Shown here: piece after piece, positions 16,605-26,533 of the stretch
Numbering within the stretch: the first letter of the stretch is position 1
How the letters are laid out: each line of letters begins with the position of its first letter
Assembly (NCBI GenBank): GCA_015663855.1
Contig: DQRJ01000146.1
Location: forward strand, 1 to 39,005
DNA: 39,005 bases
Direction of reading: 5' to 3'
From: Flavobacteriales bacterium
GTDB taxonomy: Bacteria > Bacteroidota > Bacteroidia > Flavobacteriales_D > Sanyastnellaceae
Program-made: the position numbers and the translations under genes
Notes under the pieces: generated by a model
What the model saw: the letters and a program-made list of their open reading frames with translations, nothing else
Told to the model about the DNA's origin: nothing
The model's database searches: none

Positions 16605-18398
16605 ATGTCTGATACACCCTATTTAGTTTCCGCTAGGAAGTACCGCCCACAGGATTGGGAATCTGTCATAGGGCAATCGGGAATCACTCAGACTCTACAG
16701 CAGTCTATTTCTTCAGGCCAAATCGCTCAAGCTTATCTTTTCTGTGGCCCTCGTGGCGTCGGAAAAACCACAAGTGCAAGGATATTTGCCCGTGCAATAA
16801 ATGGGTTCGCTCCTGACGATGACGCTATGGCGTTCAACGTGTTTGAGCTCGATGCCGCTTCTAACAATAAGGTAGAAGACATTCGCTCAATTGTTGAACA
16901 AGTTCGTATACCGCCCCAATACGGTACCTATAAGGTATACATTATTGATGAGGTGCACATGCTCAGTCAGGCCGCTTTCAATGCGTTTTTGAAAACATTA
17001 GAGGAGCCGCCTCCCCATGCAGTTTTCATTTTAGCAACTACAGAGAAGCACAAGATTCTTCCTACGATTCTTTCTAGATGCCAAATCTTTGATTTCCATC
17101 GCATCACCGTTCCTGATATGGTGACGCACCTCCAGGAAATCGCAGGTAAAGAAGGGGTTACTACAACAGACGAAGCTCTTCATGTTATCGCTTCTAAAGC
17201 CGACGGTGCTTTACGTGACGCGTTAAGTATGTTTGATCAGTTGGTCGCCTTTGCGGGGAAAGAACTCACTTATGATGTAGTCGCCGAGCAGTTACATGTT
17301 TTAGATCACGACACGTATTTCGAAGTAATCGATTTTGCACTCGCCGCAAACATACCTGACGCATTACTTATATTAGATAATGTTCTTGCGAGAGGATTCG
17401 ATTCGCATCATTTCCTATCAGGTTTGGGAGATCATCTCAGGAACCTTATGGTTTGTAGGGACGATAGGACATTAAAGCTAATGCAGGTTACTCCTGACGT
17501 AGTTTCTAAATTCCAAACCCAGTCCTCTGTAACCGATCTTCATTTTATCGTTGCAGCACTGTCAATAACGAACGAAGCAGATACTCAATATAGAACTAGC
17601 CAACATCAGCGACTGCTAGTTGAGTTAGCAATAATGAAGATTTGCTCCTTAACAGCTCCAAGTTCAGAATCTCTGCCCTCGGCGGAGAAAAAAAAAACAA
17701 CTGACGAGTTAGTTTCTCCTTTAAGTATTGCTTCGAGCGAATCAACGGCGAAAATTGTCGTGGCTGAGGTGGTTGATGTAGTCCAGACCGCGCCTGAACC
17801 TGCGCCTGAACCTGCTCCTGCGCCTGAACCTGCTCCTGAACCTATAGCGCTCGTAGTGCAAGAGGTAGTGCAAGTAAAAGAAGCACCTATAGAGAAGAAG
17901 GTCGTTGTATCTGGTAAACTGCGTGGGGGAGGACTGAAGTTGGCGGGGAAGTCAAAGGTTTTAGCGGAAACAAGGGATTCAGCAGCCGAGGGTAAAGCAA
18001 AAGAGGTCGATGAATCTTGGCAAGACGAGGTTACACAGGAGGGGTTGAAGGCCGCTTGGGATGTATTCGTAGAGAAACAGAGAGAGGCTAAGCGAGTTAG
18101 TTTGGTTTCTACTCTTAGTATGTGTGAGTTGGAGTTGAAAGGGAACATCGTTTGTTTTAGTGTGGTAAACGCTCTTCAAGAAATTCAACTAGACGGCGAA
18201 AAGACTGATTTGCTTTATCACCTTAGAAAGTCATTGAGAAATGCATCGTTAGAGCTGTCTATTGAAATTATCCAAACTGACTCGGATGATGATGAGGTTA
18301 AGAAGTATCTCACAGATAAAGAAAAGTATGTTGTGATGGTGGAGAAGAATCCATCTTTGGATAAGCTGAGGAAGAAGTTAGATCTTGATTTGGGATAA
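16605..18398 (+). CDS. dnaX: DNA polymerase III subunit gamma/tau, lacking the zinc module
   Basis: The clamp-loader ATPase of the replisome, 597 residues. It has Walker A GPRGVGKTT (48-56), Walker B YIIDEVHMLSQAAFNAFLKTLEEPP, sensor-type ILATTEKHKILPTILSRCQIFDF, then a Pro/Glu/Ala-rich linker (PEPAPEPAPAPEP, about 410-425) and a tau-like C-terminal part. Between Walker A and FNVFELDAASNN only INGFAPDDDAMA is present: the four-cysteine zinc-binding insert usual in DnaX is missing, which I recall also for flavobacterial homologues. I start at ATG 16605 (MSDTPYLVSARKYRP); an upstream ATG at 16554 adds a 17-residue stretch that does not look like DnaX. Divergent from rpsF. Confidence 0.95.
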   Translation: MSDTPYLVSARKYRPQDWESVIGQSGITQTLQQSISSGQIAQAYLFCGPRGVGKTTSARIFARAINGFAPDDDAMAFNVFELDAASNNKVEDIRSIVEQVRIPPQYGTYKVYIIDEVHMLSQAAFNAFLKTLEEPPPHAVFILATTEKHKILPTILSRCQIFDFHRITVPDMVTHLQEIAGKEGVTTTDEALHVIASKADGALRDALSMFDQLVAFAGKELTYDVVAEQLHVLDHDTYFEVIDFALAANIPDALLILDNVLARGFDSHHFLSGLGDHLRNLMVCRDDRTLKLMQVTPDVVSKFQTQSSVTDLHFIVAALSITNEADTQYRTSQHQRLLVELAIMKICSLTAPSSESLPSAEKKKTTDELVSPLSIASSESTAKIVVAEVVDVVQTAPEPAPEPAPAPEPAPEPIALVVQEVVQVKEAPIEKKVVVSGKLRGGGLKLAGKSKVLAETRDSAAEGKAKEVDESWQDEVTQEGLKAAWDVFVEKQREAKRVSLVSTLSMCELELKGNIVCFSVVNALQEIQLDGEKTDLLYHLRKSLRNASLELSIEIIQTDSDDDEVKKYLTDKEKYVVMVEKNPSLDKLRKKLDLDLG

Positions 18399-18413
18399 AC
18401 TCAAGAAATTTAA

Positions 18414-18791
18414 ATGAGGGTAGATAAATTTATATGGGCAATTCGTGTGATTAAGACCAGATCGCAGGCCGCCAAACAATGTAAAGAAGGGAAGGTGAGT
18501 GTTGATGGGGTGAAGGTGAAGCCTGCTCGAATCATGAAAATGGGAGAGGTGGTGGTGGTGCGAAAAGGAGCCGTTAGTTTCTCATATAAAGTTGTGGATT
18601 TTCCGAAAAGTCGCGTGGGAGCACCCTTAGTAAAAGACTTCTGTCTAGATGTTACAAGCCCTGAGGAACTAGAAAAGTTGGAGATGATTAAGCTTACTTA
18701 TAAGGATAATCCGAAAGGTGTGGGGAGGCCTACGAAACGCGATAGGCGTAATTGGTTAAGGGATGTTCGTGGGTTGATGAGTAAGAAATGA
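18414..18791 (+). CDS. S4-domain RNA-binding protein, Hsp15-like
   Basis: 125 residues. The S4 domain is at the start (MRVDKFIWAIRVIKTRSQAAKQCKEGKVSVDG, about 1-60). A basic C-terminal tail, GVGRPTKRDRRNWL, is typical of Hsp15 (HslR). Hsp15 binds 50S subunits that carry a stalled nascent chain. It lies 15 bp after dnaX and overlaps the next gene by an ATGA, so the three are probably one operon. Confidence 0.9.
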   Translation: MRVDKFIWAIRVIKTRSQAAKQCKEGKVSVDGVKVKPARIMKMGEVVVVRKGAVSFSYKVVDFPKSRVGAPLVKDFCLDVTSPEELEKLEMIKLTYKDNPKGVGRPTKRDRRNWLRDVRGLMSKK

Positions 18792-19273
18792 AAATGTCTA
18801 GTGAAATACAGGTGGAGAGGGTGAGTTGGGAGAGGTTGAGAGAGGTAAGGTTTGAAGTTTTGTGGCCTCACTTGAAAAGTAGCGACGAAGCAAGGCTTGA
18901 TATTGACGAGAGTGAGGGCGCACTTCATTTGGCTGCGTTTTTGGGTGAAGAAATTGTGGGGGTTGTTTCTGTGTTTAATCAAAAGTGTGAAAGATATCCT
19001 GAATTGTTCGTAGGAGAAGATACTGTAAGGATTCGGGCCATGGGTGTGCTTGAAAAAGCGAGAGGGCTGAAGGTAGGGGTTGCTCTAGTTAGAGAGGTTG
19101 AGAAGCGAAGTGGGGTGAAGCATCAGGTTGTTTGGTGTGATGCAAGAGAAGTGGCGTGGGGCTTCTATGAAAAATGCGGTTTCTTGTTTGCCTCTGATAA
19201 GTATGGAGTTGAATTATCGGCTTACTTAGTGCCCGACGTGGGTATTCATAAAATGATGTACAAACGTTTGTAA
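18788..19273 (+). CDS. GNAT-family N-acetyltransferase
   Basis: 161 residues with an acetyl-CoA-binding region VRIRAMGVLEKARGLKVGVALVREVEKR (about 79-106) and the late motif FYEKCGFLFASDKYGVE. Its substrate cannot be told. The ATG at 18788 overlaps the stop of the S4 gene as ATGA; a second ATG at 18794 is also possible. The layout resembles small GNAT proteins of Bacteroidota; no specific name is justified. Confidence 0.85.
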   Translation: MKMSSEIQVERVSWERLREVRFEVLWPHLKSSDEARLDIDESEGALHLAAFLGEEIVGVVSVFNQKCERYPELFVGEDTVRIRAMGVLEKARGLKVGVALVREVEKRSGVKHQVVWCDAREVAWGFYEKCGFLFASDKYGVELSAYLVPDVGIHKMMYKRL

Positions 19274-19310
19274 AAGACTTGTACTTTTACGTTCTTATTT
19301 AATAGATATA

Positions 19311-20510
19311 ATGCCTAATATTTCTAAAGTCGGATTAGCTATGCCTAGCAGTCCTATTCGTAAGTTAATGCCGTTTGCAAATGCTGCTAAAAAGGCAGGT
19401 AAGCGAGTGATTCATCTAAACATCGGTCAGCCAGATATCGATTCTCCAGTAGAAGCGTTACGTGCCCTGAAGGAGGATGCGAGGACTGTCGTTGAGTATA
19501 GCCCTAGCGATGGCTACGATTCATATAGGACTAAGTTGTCAGCGTACTATATGAAAGACGGGATTCCTGTAGAAAAAGAGGATGTTATAATAACTACGGG
19601 TGGGTCTGAAGCTTTAGTTTTCGGGTTGATGTCTTGCATGGATCCGGGAGATGAGATAATTATCCCAGAGCCTTTTTACGCAAATTACCTCGGATTTACT
19701 CAGATGGCAGGAGTCAAAATTGTACCTGTTACTGCTGTGATAGACGACGGTTTCGCACTTCCTCCTATTAGTGATTTCGAAAAAGTTATTAGCCCTAAGA
19801 CGAAGGCGATTCTGATTTGCAATCCTGGAAACCCTACTGGTAAGGTGTATTCGCCAGAAACGCTCAAAGAGCTGACAGAGATGGTGTTGAAGCACGATTT
19901 ATATTTGTTTTCGGATGAGGTGTATCGTGAGTTTTGTTATGATGGCACAGAGGCGAAGTCGGTTTTGAACTTTGATGGTATTGAGCAAAATGCAATAATG
20001 ATTGATTCTGTTTCGAAGAGGTTCAGTATGTGTGGCGCGCGCGTGGGGACGATTGTGACGAAGAATGCGGAGGTGCGTGCGACGGTCATGAAATATGCTA
20101 TGACTCGCCTTTCTCCCCCGACTTTAGGCCAAATCGCATCTGAGGCCGCTCTTCTCGCTCCTGAATCGTATTTCGAAGAAGTTCGTTCTAGGTATGTTGA
20201 GCGAAGGGACGTTCTTGTAAAAGGACTCAACGAAATTCCTGGAGTTCTTTGTCCGAAACCCGGCGGCGCTTTTTATGCTGTATGTCGATTGCCTATCGAT
20301 AGTAGTGATAAATTTTGTCAGTGGATTCTCGAGGAGTTCGACCTCGATGGTGATACCGTAATGATGGCGCCTGCTTCGGGCTTCTATTCAACTCCAGGAG
20401 CTGGTGATGACGAAGTTAGAATCGCTTACGTTTTAGACCTTCCGCTTCTTGAAAAAGCGATAGCTTGTATTAAAGCGGCGCTCGAAGTCTATCCTGGACG
20501 AACTAACTAG
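19311..20510 (+). CDS. PLP-dependent class I/II aminotransferase, aspartate aminotransferase type
   Basis: A fold-type I aminotransferase of 399 residues. LNIGQPDIDSP near the N-terminus, the substrate/PLP segments TTGGSEALVFGLMSCMDPGDE, CNPGNPTGKVYS and FSDEVYREF, and the Schiff-base lysine in DSVSKRFSMCGARVG are all present. The likely reaction is transfer of an amino group between aspartate or a similar amino acid and 2-oxoglutarate. Other class I members, such as LL-diaminopimelate or aromatic aminotransferases, cannot be excluded. It ends 19 bp before the PNGase-like gene; its 37 bp upstream gap shows only a weak promoter-like TACTTTTA. Confidence 0.9.
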   Translation: MPNISKVGLAMPSSPIRKLMPFANAAKKAGKRVIHLNIGQPDIDSPVEALRALKEDARTVVEYSPSDGYDSYRTKLSAYYMKDGIPVEKEDVIITTGGSEALVFGLMSCMDPGDEIIIPEPFYANYLGFTQMAGVKIVPVTAVIDDGFALPPISDFEKVISPKTKAILICNPGNPTGKVYSPETLKELTEMVLKHDLYLFSDEVYREFCYDGTEAKSVLNFDGIEQNAIMIDSVSKRFSMCGARVGTIVTKNAEVRATVMKYAMTRLSPPTLGQIASEAALLAPESYFEEVRSRYVERRDVLVKGLNEIPGVLCPKPGGAFYAVCRLPIDSSDKFCQWILEEFDLDGDTVMMAPASGFYSTPGAGDDEVRIAYVLDLPLLEKAIACIKAALEVYPGRTN

Positions 20511-20529
20511 TCCCTAATCCACAACAACT

Positions 20530-23500
20530 ATGTCATTATTTCAGAATATAAAAGGAACTTTATTGCTGGTTTTATTTATAGGCGTAGTCAGTTTTGGTAT
20601 TTCGGGGAGAGTTTTATGTCAGGGCGATACAACTTGGGTTTCTACCTATACTTGGGAAGCCCAAAACAATCCCGAAACGAATTACGATAGTCCGGGGCGT
20701 AGGTGGTTCGATTTCCCATCGGCCGACAATGGAACACAGTATAGAAAGGTGCTTATGTACCATAACCTTAAGTGTTTCGATCAAGGAACGGCTGGAGGGT
20801 TAGGCTATGCTTGTGGAGAGTGGGATTACCTCTCGTATAGTTATTTGTTTGATCATACGGGAGAGCTTGATTCGACAAGCTTGACGCACCCGCTTTATAA
20901 GATTAACAACTCTAATTTCGAAATCGATTCAATCATATTATCTCCTATTGGAGGGATTCCATATGATACATTATTGACCGAATATTCACGTTCAATTCAT
21001 AGCGTTGTAGGTTCGGTTTCTTCATCGATTTCTCAGAGCGCTTTTATGTCGACAGATTTGATTTCGGATGCGGTTGGACAGAGATTGCAAATGGTTTGGT
21101 CTGAGGAAGAATTAAGCTCGATGGGAGTCGTAGTGGGGGTGCCCATAAAAAAAATATCATTAACGGTCGGGACGATTTCGTCAGATGTATTAACGCTACG
21201 CTACAAATTCACGAACGTAGTCAATCTCGAAAACGTCGATGAAAACGGATGGGTCACGGTATTTCAGTACCCAGTAAACACCACAGGTCTACTCGAGTTA
21301 GGACTAGACGCAAACATAGTCTGGGACGGGACTTCGAATCTCATGTTCGACCTCTCGTTCGAGAACCTTATTGTCGACCAGTGCGAGGTAGTTTCCGCGC
21401 CAGGAAAGGTCATTTTATTCGAGTCAAATGGCGGCTACGTACTATTGGACGGTGGCGATAAAATGGAGCTTGACGCAAGTTCGCTTCAGCCCCTTTCAGA
21501 CCAAATCACACTAGAGTGTTGGCTTAAGGGCGATCAAGATTGGCTTCCAGCGAACACCACGATTTTCGAAGGAGTAAATGCCGAGTCGCAGAGAGAATTA
21601 AACGTTCACATGCCTTGGAGTAATTCTAGAATTTATTGGGACGCTGGCTTCAGCGATGGTGGGTACGATAGGATCGATAAACAATCTAACGAGTCGGAGT
21701 TTGAGGCGACCTGGTCTCATTGGGCGTTCACGAAGAATGCCCAAACCGAACAGATGAAGATTTTCAGAAATGGCTTGGTTTGGCATGAAGGCGTTGATAA
21801 AGACAATTCCTTCGGTGTGATTTCCAAGATGTTTTTAGGGTCTGCTTACAACGATAACTACAGCTATAGAGGCGGCGTTGAGGATTTTCGTATCTGGAGT
21901 GTTGAGCTGAGTGAGGAAGTGATTTCGGAGTGGATGTATCGAACGGATATCACCGAGCATCCCTATGCTCAAAGTCTTATGGCGGTATATGATTTCGATG
22001 GAGATAATGGAACAGCAGAGCAACAGGATTTAGGGTCTCCATTCGGCGGATATTATTTCGGTGATGCAGGAAGGGTAACCTCAAGAGCGTCTGAATTATT
22101 TCTAAATCCTAGCGTTCCGAGCGGAGACTTAAGAGCTGCATTCCAGTTTACTCAGGGAGAAGATGTAGATTTTGAAAGTGAAACCGAATTTGTGGTTTCA
22201 TCCTATTTACAAGAAAAACCTCCTGTAAGCATTAGTACCTGGGCGGTCAACGGAAACGATGTTGATTGGGTTGATCTTCAGTACGGTTGGCCACACGATC
22301 AATTAATGATTACTTATAACGAACTTGGAGACACGATTTCTACTTACCCGATAAATGGCGAATCTGTTGAATTTTCTAATTCGAACTCTGAGCTGAACTA
22401 TTTCGGACTTCCTTTTGATGTGGTAGACAGATATGAATTAGGAAGATATATTACACCTTACGGAATAAATCTATCATTAGGACCTGATGGTTGGACGTGG
22501 ATTTACGATGTTACTGATTACCTCCACCTTCTCAGAGATAGCGTTGAATTAGAGTGCGGGAATTGGCAGGAATTACTTGACTTAAAATTCGCTTTTATAG
22601 GAGGTACGCCACCCCGTGATGTTAAGAGGGTTGAAGCTTTTTGGAATGGTACTTATAATTTAAATAACTGGAATGAGTCTGTTTCGGAGCATTCGTTTAC
22701 ACCTGATGAAGGGGAGGAGATGTTCAGGTTGGTCACACGCGCAAGTGGTCACGGGTTTGGTCAGGGTAATAATTGTGCAGAATTCTGCTATAACACTCAC
22801 AGTGTTAATGTAAATGGTGATGAGCAATGGAGCTGGGAGATAATGCAGGAGTGCGCCGACAATCCGCTATACCCTCAAGGTGGGACTTGGATTTATGATA
22901 GAGCAGCTTGGTGTCCTGGTGCGCCCGTTGCAACCCGTCGCTTCGAGTTGACTCCCTTCGTCATGAACCTCTCTGATTTCATGGTTGAGTATGACATCAC
23001 TGATGATCCCTACGGGAATTACAGGATGGAAGGCCAAATCATTTCCTACGGCGCCCCTAACATGTCTCACGATGTGGAGCTCATGGATATACTTTCTCCA
23101 AATAACAGGAAGGTTCTTTCAAGATGGAATCCAGTATGTGAGGATCCCGTTGTGAGCATTAGAAATAACGGATCGGAGCCTATGGTTGCATGCACATTCC
23201 TATATGGTGTAACCGGGGAGGAGCCACAATCTTATGTCTGGGAGCCGGAGTCTCCTTTAGCATTTTTAGAAGAGGCGGACGTAAGTCTTCCTTATGACGC
23301 TCCCGACTACACTCAGGGTGACGACGATGATTTGCTAGACTTCAGTGTTGATGTCACCCTTTCAAATGGTCTCGACGAAGAGGTGAGCAACGGACAAGGT
23401 CACTCATCGTTCCGTCGTCCTCCAACTTGGGCGTATAACGATTTGGATGATAACCGCATAATAATTTGGACTAAAACAAACAACAATCCATTCGAGACTT

Positions 23501-24051
23501 CGGTAGAATTAACGAACAGGAATAACACCCTCATCTGGTCCAAATCGTACGATCAGGCAAACACCATTTATAGGGATACCTTAGAATTGAATGCCGGTTG
23601 CTACAGGTTTACAGTGAAAGATGCCGATGACGACGGTCTAGAGTTTTGGGCGAACAACGATGGAGGAGGTTACGTGCGCTTTAAGAAAGTTGCGGGAGGT
23701 AATTTCTCGAATTTAGAAAGCGATTTCGGAAAGTCGATATCTCAAGCTTTTCGATTCGAAACGAATTTGATTTCGGCAGTAGAAGAAGAAGTGGCAATTG
23801 TAGAAACTCCTTCAATAACGGTCTTTCCTAACCCCACTAAAGGAATAGTGAAATTGAGTGTTGTTGGTTTCAAAAAATCAGTGGATTGGGTCTTGAGAAA
23901 CAGCTTGGGCCAACAAATCGACACAGGTAATTACACGCCTTCGGAGGGTTACCTCCTAAATCTAGATCTTTCGAATCACGGCTCAGGTATGTACAGCATA
24001 GTTTTTTCAAATGAAAATCAAAGCGCAGTTTCTTGGATAATTCGCGACTAA
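20530..24051 (+). CDS. Secreted PNGase F-like deglycosylase with inserted LamG-like domain, T9SS cargo
   Basis: 1173 residues. After a signal peptide (about 1-31) come two parts of a PNGase F fold. The N-terminal part has YACGEWDYLSY (D99 aligns from memory with catalytic Asp60 of PNGase F). The C-terminal part, about 630-830, has RYITPYGI, YDVTDY, FIGGTPP, NCAEFCYNTHSV (E751, matching Glu206), YPQGGTWIYDRAAWCPG and RRFELTPFV. Between them, about 292-490, sits a LamG/concanavalin-like domain (YVLLDGGDKMELD, ITLECWLKG, VEDFRIWSVELS). A Glu equal to PNGase F Glu118 seems to be absent. A T9SS type A sorting domain ends the protein (about 1095-1173, VFPNPTKGIVKL, GMYSIVFSN). The expected role is removing N-glycans from extracellular glycoproteins; activity is inferred. 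Confidence 0.88.
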   Translation: MSLFQNIKGTLLLVLFIGVVSFGISGRVLCQGDTTWVSTYTWEAQNNPETNYDSPGRRWFDFPSADNGTQYRKVLMYHNLKCFDQGTAGGLGYACGEWDYLSYSYLFDHTGELDSTSLTHPLYKINNSNFEIDSIILSPIGGIPYDTLLTEYSRSIHSVVGSVSSSISQSAFMSTDLISDAVGQRLQMVWSEEELSSMGVVVGVPIKKISLTVGTISSDVLTLRYKFTNVVNLENVDENGWVTVFQYPVNTTGLLELGLDANIVWDGTSNLMFDLSFENLIVDQCEVVSAPGKVILFESNGGYVLLDGGDKMELDASSLQPLSDQITLECWLKGDQDWLPANTTIFEGVNAESQRELNVHMPWSNSRIYWDAGFSDGGYDRIDKQSNESEFEATWSHWAFTKNAQTEQMKIFRNGLVWHEGVDKDNSFGVISKMFLGSAYNDNYSYRGGVEDFRIWSVELSEEVISEWMYRTDITEHPYAQSLMAVYDFDGDNGTAEQQDLGSPFGGYYFGDAGRVTSRASELFLNPSVPSGDLRAAFQFTQGEDVDFESETEFVVSSYLQEKPPVSISTWAVNGNDVDWVDLQYGWPHDQLMITYNELGDTISTYPINGESVEFSNSNSELNYFGLPFDVVDRYELGRYITPYGINLSLGPDGWTWIYDVTDYLHLLRDSVELECGNWQELLDLKFAFIGGTPPRDVKRVEAFWNGTYNLNNWNESVSEHSFTPDEGEEMFRLVTRASGHGFGQGNNCAEFCYNTHSVNVNGDEQWSWEIMQECADNPLYPQGGTWIYDRAAWCPGAPVATRRFELTPFVMNLSDFMVEYDITDDPYGNYRMEGQIISYGAPNMSHDVELMDILSPNNRKVLSRWNPVCEDPVVSIRNNGSEPMVACTFLYGVTGEEPQSYVWEPESPLAFLEEADVSLPYDAPDYTQGDDDDLLDFSVDVTLSNGLDEEVSNGQGHSSFRRPPTWAYNDLDDNRIIIWTKTNNNPFETSVELTNRNNTLIWSKSYDQANTIYRDTLELNAGCYRFTVKDADDDGLEFWANNDGGGYVRFKKVAGGNFSNLESDFGKSISQAFRFETNLISAVEEEVAIVETPSITVFPNPTKGIVKLSVVGFKKSVDWVLRNSLGQQIDTGNYTPSEGYLLNLDLSNHGSGMYSIVFSNENQSAVSWIIRD

Positions 24052-24096
24052 GATCTTGATTTTTAGGGGTGAAGTTGCTTTTTCATCTAAAAAAAG

Positions 24097-24123
24097 ATAC
24101 CACCCTATTGTTTAATGGGGTAT
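24097..24123. other. Hairpin downstream of the PNGase-like gene
   Basis: ATACC-(A)-CC pairs with GGGGTAT, with a small inner ATT/AAT stem. On the plus strand no T-run follows; on the minus strand a run of T follows. It may help end transcription of the PNGase-like gene or block antisense reads. Function unsure. Confidence 0.4.
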
Positions 24124-24143
24124 GAATAACTTTTGCCAAGCTT

Positions 24144-24179
24144 TTTGAACGATTAACCCCCCTGTTGTGCGTAGATTTG
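24144..24179 (+). promoter_or_regulatory. Candidate glnA promoter
   Basis: TAGATTTG (24172-24179) matches the -7 consensus TAnnTTTG and TTTG lies at 24144-24147. The 24 bp spacer is longer than usual. A start near 24186 would leave a leader of about 45 nt. The rest of the 178 bp gap 24052-24229 holds no gene. Confidence 0.5.
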
Positions 24180-24229
24180 CCAAAAATTATAGGTTTTAAG
24201 TATAACTCCCCACATTAACCCCTCTTTTT

Positions 24230-26416
24230 ATGAGTTTGAATCGCCAACAGGTAATGCACGATGTGCTTGATCGTAAGCCGAAGCTTCCAACCCGCCCTAA
24301 TAACAAGATTTCTTCTTATTACGGCGAGAACGTTTTCAATCAATTCGTGATGCGTTCATACCTCCCGGACGAGGCTTTCAATGGCATTCTGATGGCTATG
24401 GAGGATGGAACTCCTGTGGACAGGAAAGTTGCAGACCAAACCGCCACTGCTATGAAGGAGTGGGCAATCTCTCGCGGAGCTACTCACTATACTCACTGGT
24501 TCCAGCCTTTGACAGGAAATACCGCGGAAAAGCACGATAGCTTCATCGCTCCTACAGGAGATGGAAGAGCCATTGAAAAGTTCGACGGTTCGTTACTTGT
24601 TCAACAAGAGCCAGACGCATCTTCTTTCCCAAGTGGAGGAATTAGAAACACTTTCGAAGCTCGTGGATACACCCTTTGGGATCCTACTTCGCCCGCTTTT
24701 GTTTGGGGAGAGACTTTGTGCATTCCTACGATTTTCATTAGTTACACGGGGTTCGCATTAGATAACAAGACTCCTCTTTTAAAGGCTCTTTCTGCAGTTG
24801 ACGAAGCTTCAACATTGGTATGCCAATACTTCGATAAGAACATTACCAAGGTAAATGCTTCTTTAGGTTGGGAGCAAGAGTACTTCCTAGTAGATAAAGC
24901 ACTTTTCGCTGCTCGTCAGGATTTGGCAATGACAGGACGTGCGTTATTCGGAGCTCAGCCAGCAAAAGGTCAACAGCTCGACGATCATTACTTCGGTTCG
25001 ATTCCTCAGCGTATCAGCGCTTTTATGAAGGACTTTGAGCTTGAAGCTCATAAGCTGGGCATACCCGTTACGACTCGTCATAACGAAGTAGCTCCGAATC
25101 AGTTCGAGCTAGCTCCTGTTTACGAAGAGGCGAATCTTGCGAACGATCATAACCTCCTATTAATGGAGCTCCTAGAAGTTGTCGCTCAACGCCACGATTT
25201 CCGTTGCCTCCTACACGAAAAGCCTTTCGGAGGTCTTAACGGTTCAGGAAAGCACAATAACTGGTCGTTAAGTACGAACACAGGAGTTAACTTATTACAG
25301 CCAGGAAAGAACCCGAAGTCAAACCTGCGATTTCTTACGTTCTTAGTGAATACGCTAGCAGCACTGCATACTCATGCTGACATTGTTAGAGCGAGTTTTG
25401 CGGGAGTGGGGAATGATCATAGACTTGGAGCGCAAGAGGCACCACCCGCTATCATTTCGGCTTTCATTGGAAGTCAACTCTCTAAACTTTTAGACGATCT
25501 CGAAGTTAACATCAAGCACGGTAAATTAACGCCAGCTGATAAGACCGCTCTTAAGCTAGAGATAGGTCGAATTCCAGAGGCTCTACTCGACAATACAGAT
25601 AGAAATAGAACATCGCCTTTCGCATTTACAGGTAACAAGTTCGAGTTAAGAGCGGTCGGTTCATCTGCGAACTGTGCTCTTCCGATGACTGTCCTTAACA
25701 CTATAGTCGCAGACCAACTTCAACAGTTCAAGGTGTCTGTTGACGCTCGAATTGGCAAAGGAGATGGTAAGGATGAGGCTATATTAAAGGAGCTACAGGT
25801 CTTAATTAAGCGAAGCAAAAACATAAGGTTCGAAGGGAATGGATATGGCGACGAGTGGATAAAAGAGGCGAAACGTCGCGGATTGTCGAACTTAAAAACT
25901 ACGCCCGAAGCTCTAACGGTTTGGGGTAGAAAAGAAGTAATAGACCTCTTCGAAAGAATGAAAGTCCTCCACCCGGCAGAAACCAAGGCGAGACAAGAGG
26001 TAGAGTTCGAAAAGTACGTGATGCACAGGCAGATTGAGGCAAACATCATCATCGACATGGCGAGAAACACCATCCTCCCAGCTGCAATCTCATACCAAAA
26101 CATTCTACTCGAAAACGTTTTAGGGATTGAGGAGGCTTTTGGAAAGGAAGGAAAGAAGATGACGGTTCCTCAAAGAGATATCTTAAAAAGGACTTCAGTA
26201 CTCATAAACGAGCTTTATTCTACCATATCTAAATTGAAAGAGAGTAAGCAAGTGGTAAATAGTAAAAAAACTACGCAGAAAAAAGCTGATGGATATGGTG
26301 CAATTATAACCCCTATTATTGCCGAACTAGGAGGAATATGCACGACTCTTGAGGGGCTGATAGACAACGAGTTATGGCCATTACCTAAGTTTCAAGAGCT
26401 GCTATTTACGCGTTGA
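24230..26416 (+). CDS. glnN: Glutamine synthetase type III
   Basis: 728 residues, the large GSIII form common in Bacteroidota, making glutamine from glutamate, ammonia and ATP in the cytosol. Family marks are SSYYGENVF, the metal-binding Glu-rich strand GWEQEYFLVDK, TRHNEVAPNQFELAPVYEEAN, the ATP-site signature HEKPFGGLNGSGKHNNWS, and NRTSPFAFTGNKFELRAVGS. GSI and GSII enzymes are shorter and lack these. It appears to be a single-gene unit with its own promoter candidate. Confidence 0.96.
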   Translation: MSLNRQQVMHDVLDRKPKLPTRPNNKISSYYGENVFNQFVMRSYLPDEAFNGILMAMEDGTPVDRKVADQTATAMKEWAISRGATHYTHWFQPLTGNTAEKHDSFIAPTGDGRAIEKFDGSLLVQQEPDASSFPSGGIRNTFEARGYTLWDPTSPAFVWGETLCIPTIFISYTGFALDNKTPLLKALSAVDEASTLVCQYFDKNITKVNASLGWEQEYFLVDKALFAARQDLAMTGRALFGAQPAKGQQLDDHYFGSIPQRISAFMKDFELEAHKLGIPVTTRHNEVAPNQFELAPVYEEANLANDHNLLLMELLEVVAQRHDFRCLLHEKPFGGLNGSGKHNNWSLSTNTGVNLLQPGKNPKSNLRFLTFLVNTLAALHTHADIVRASFAGVGNDHRLGAQEAPPAIISAFIGSQLSKLLDDLEVNIKHGKLTPADKTALKLEIGRIPEALLDNTDRNRTSPFAFTGNKFELRAVGSSANCALPMTVLNTIVADQLQQFKVSVDARIGKGDGKDEAILKELQVLIKRSKNIRFEGNGYGDEWIKEAKRRGLSNLKTTPEALTVWGRKEVIDLFERMKVLHPAETKARQEVEFEKYVMHRQIEANIIIDMARNTILPAAISYQNILLENVLGIEEAFGKEGKKMTVPQRDILKRTSVLINELYSTISKLKESKQVVNSKKTTQKKADGYGAIITPIIAELGGICTTLEGLIDNELWPLPKFQELLFTR

Positions 26417-26533
26417 TTTAATCGAACATAAAACGCAATTGACATTTAGTTGTTAGGGTATTGTGAAATTTCTAGCGTTTAAATGCTGCTTTTTCAGTAC
26501 TTTCGAGCCTTAGTTAAACTAGAAATATTGGAT

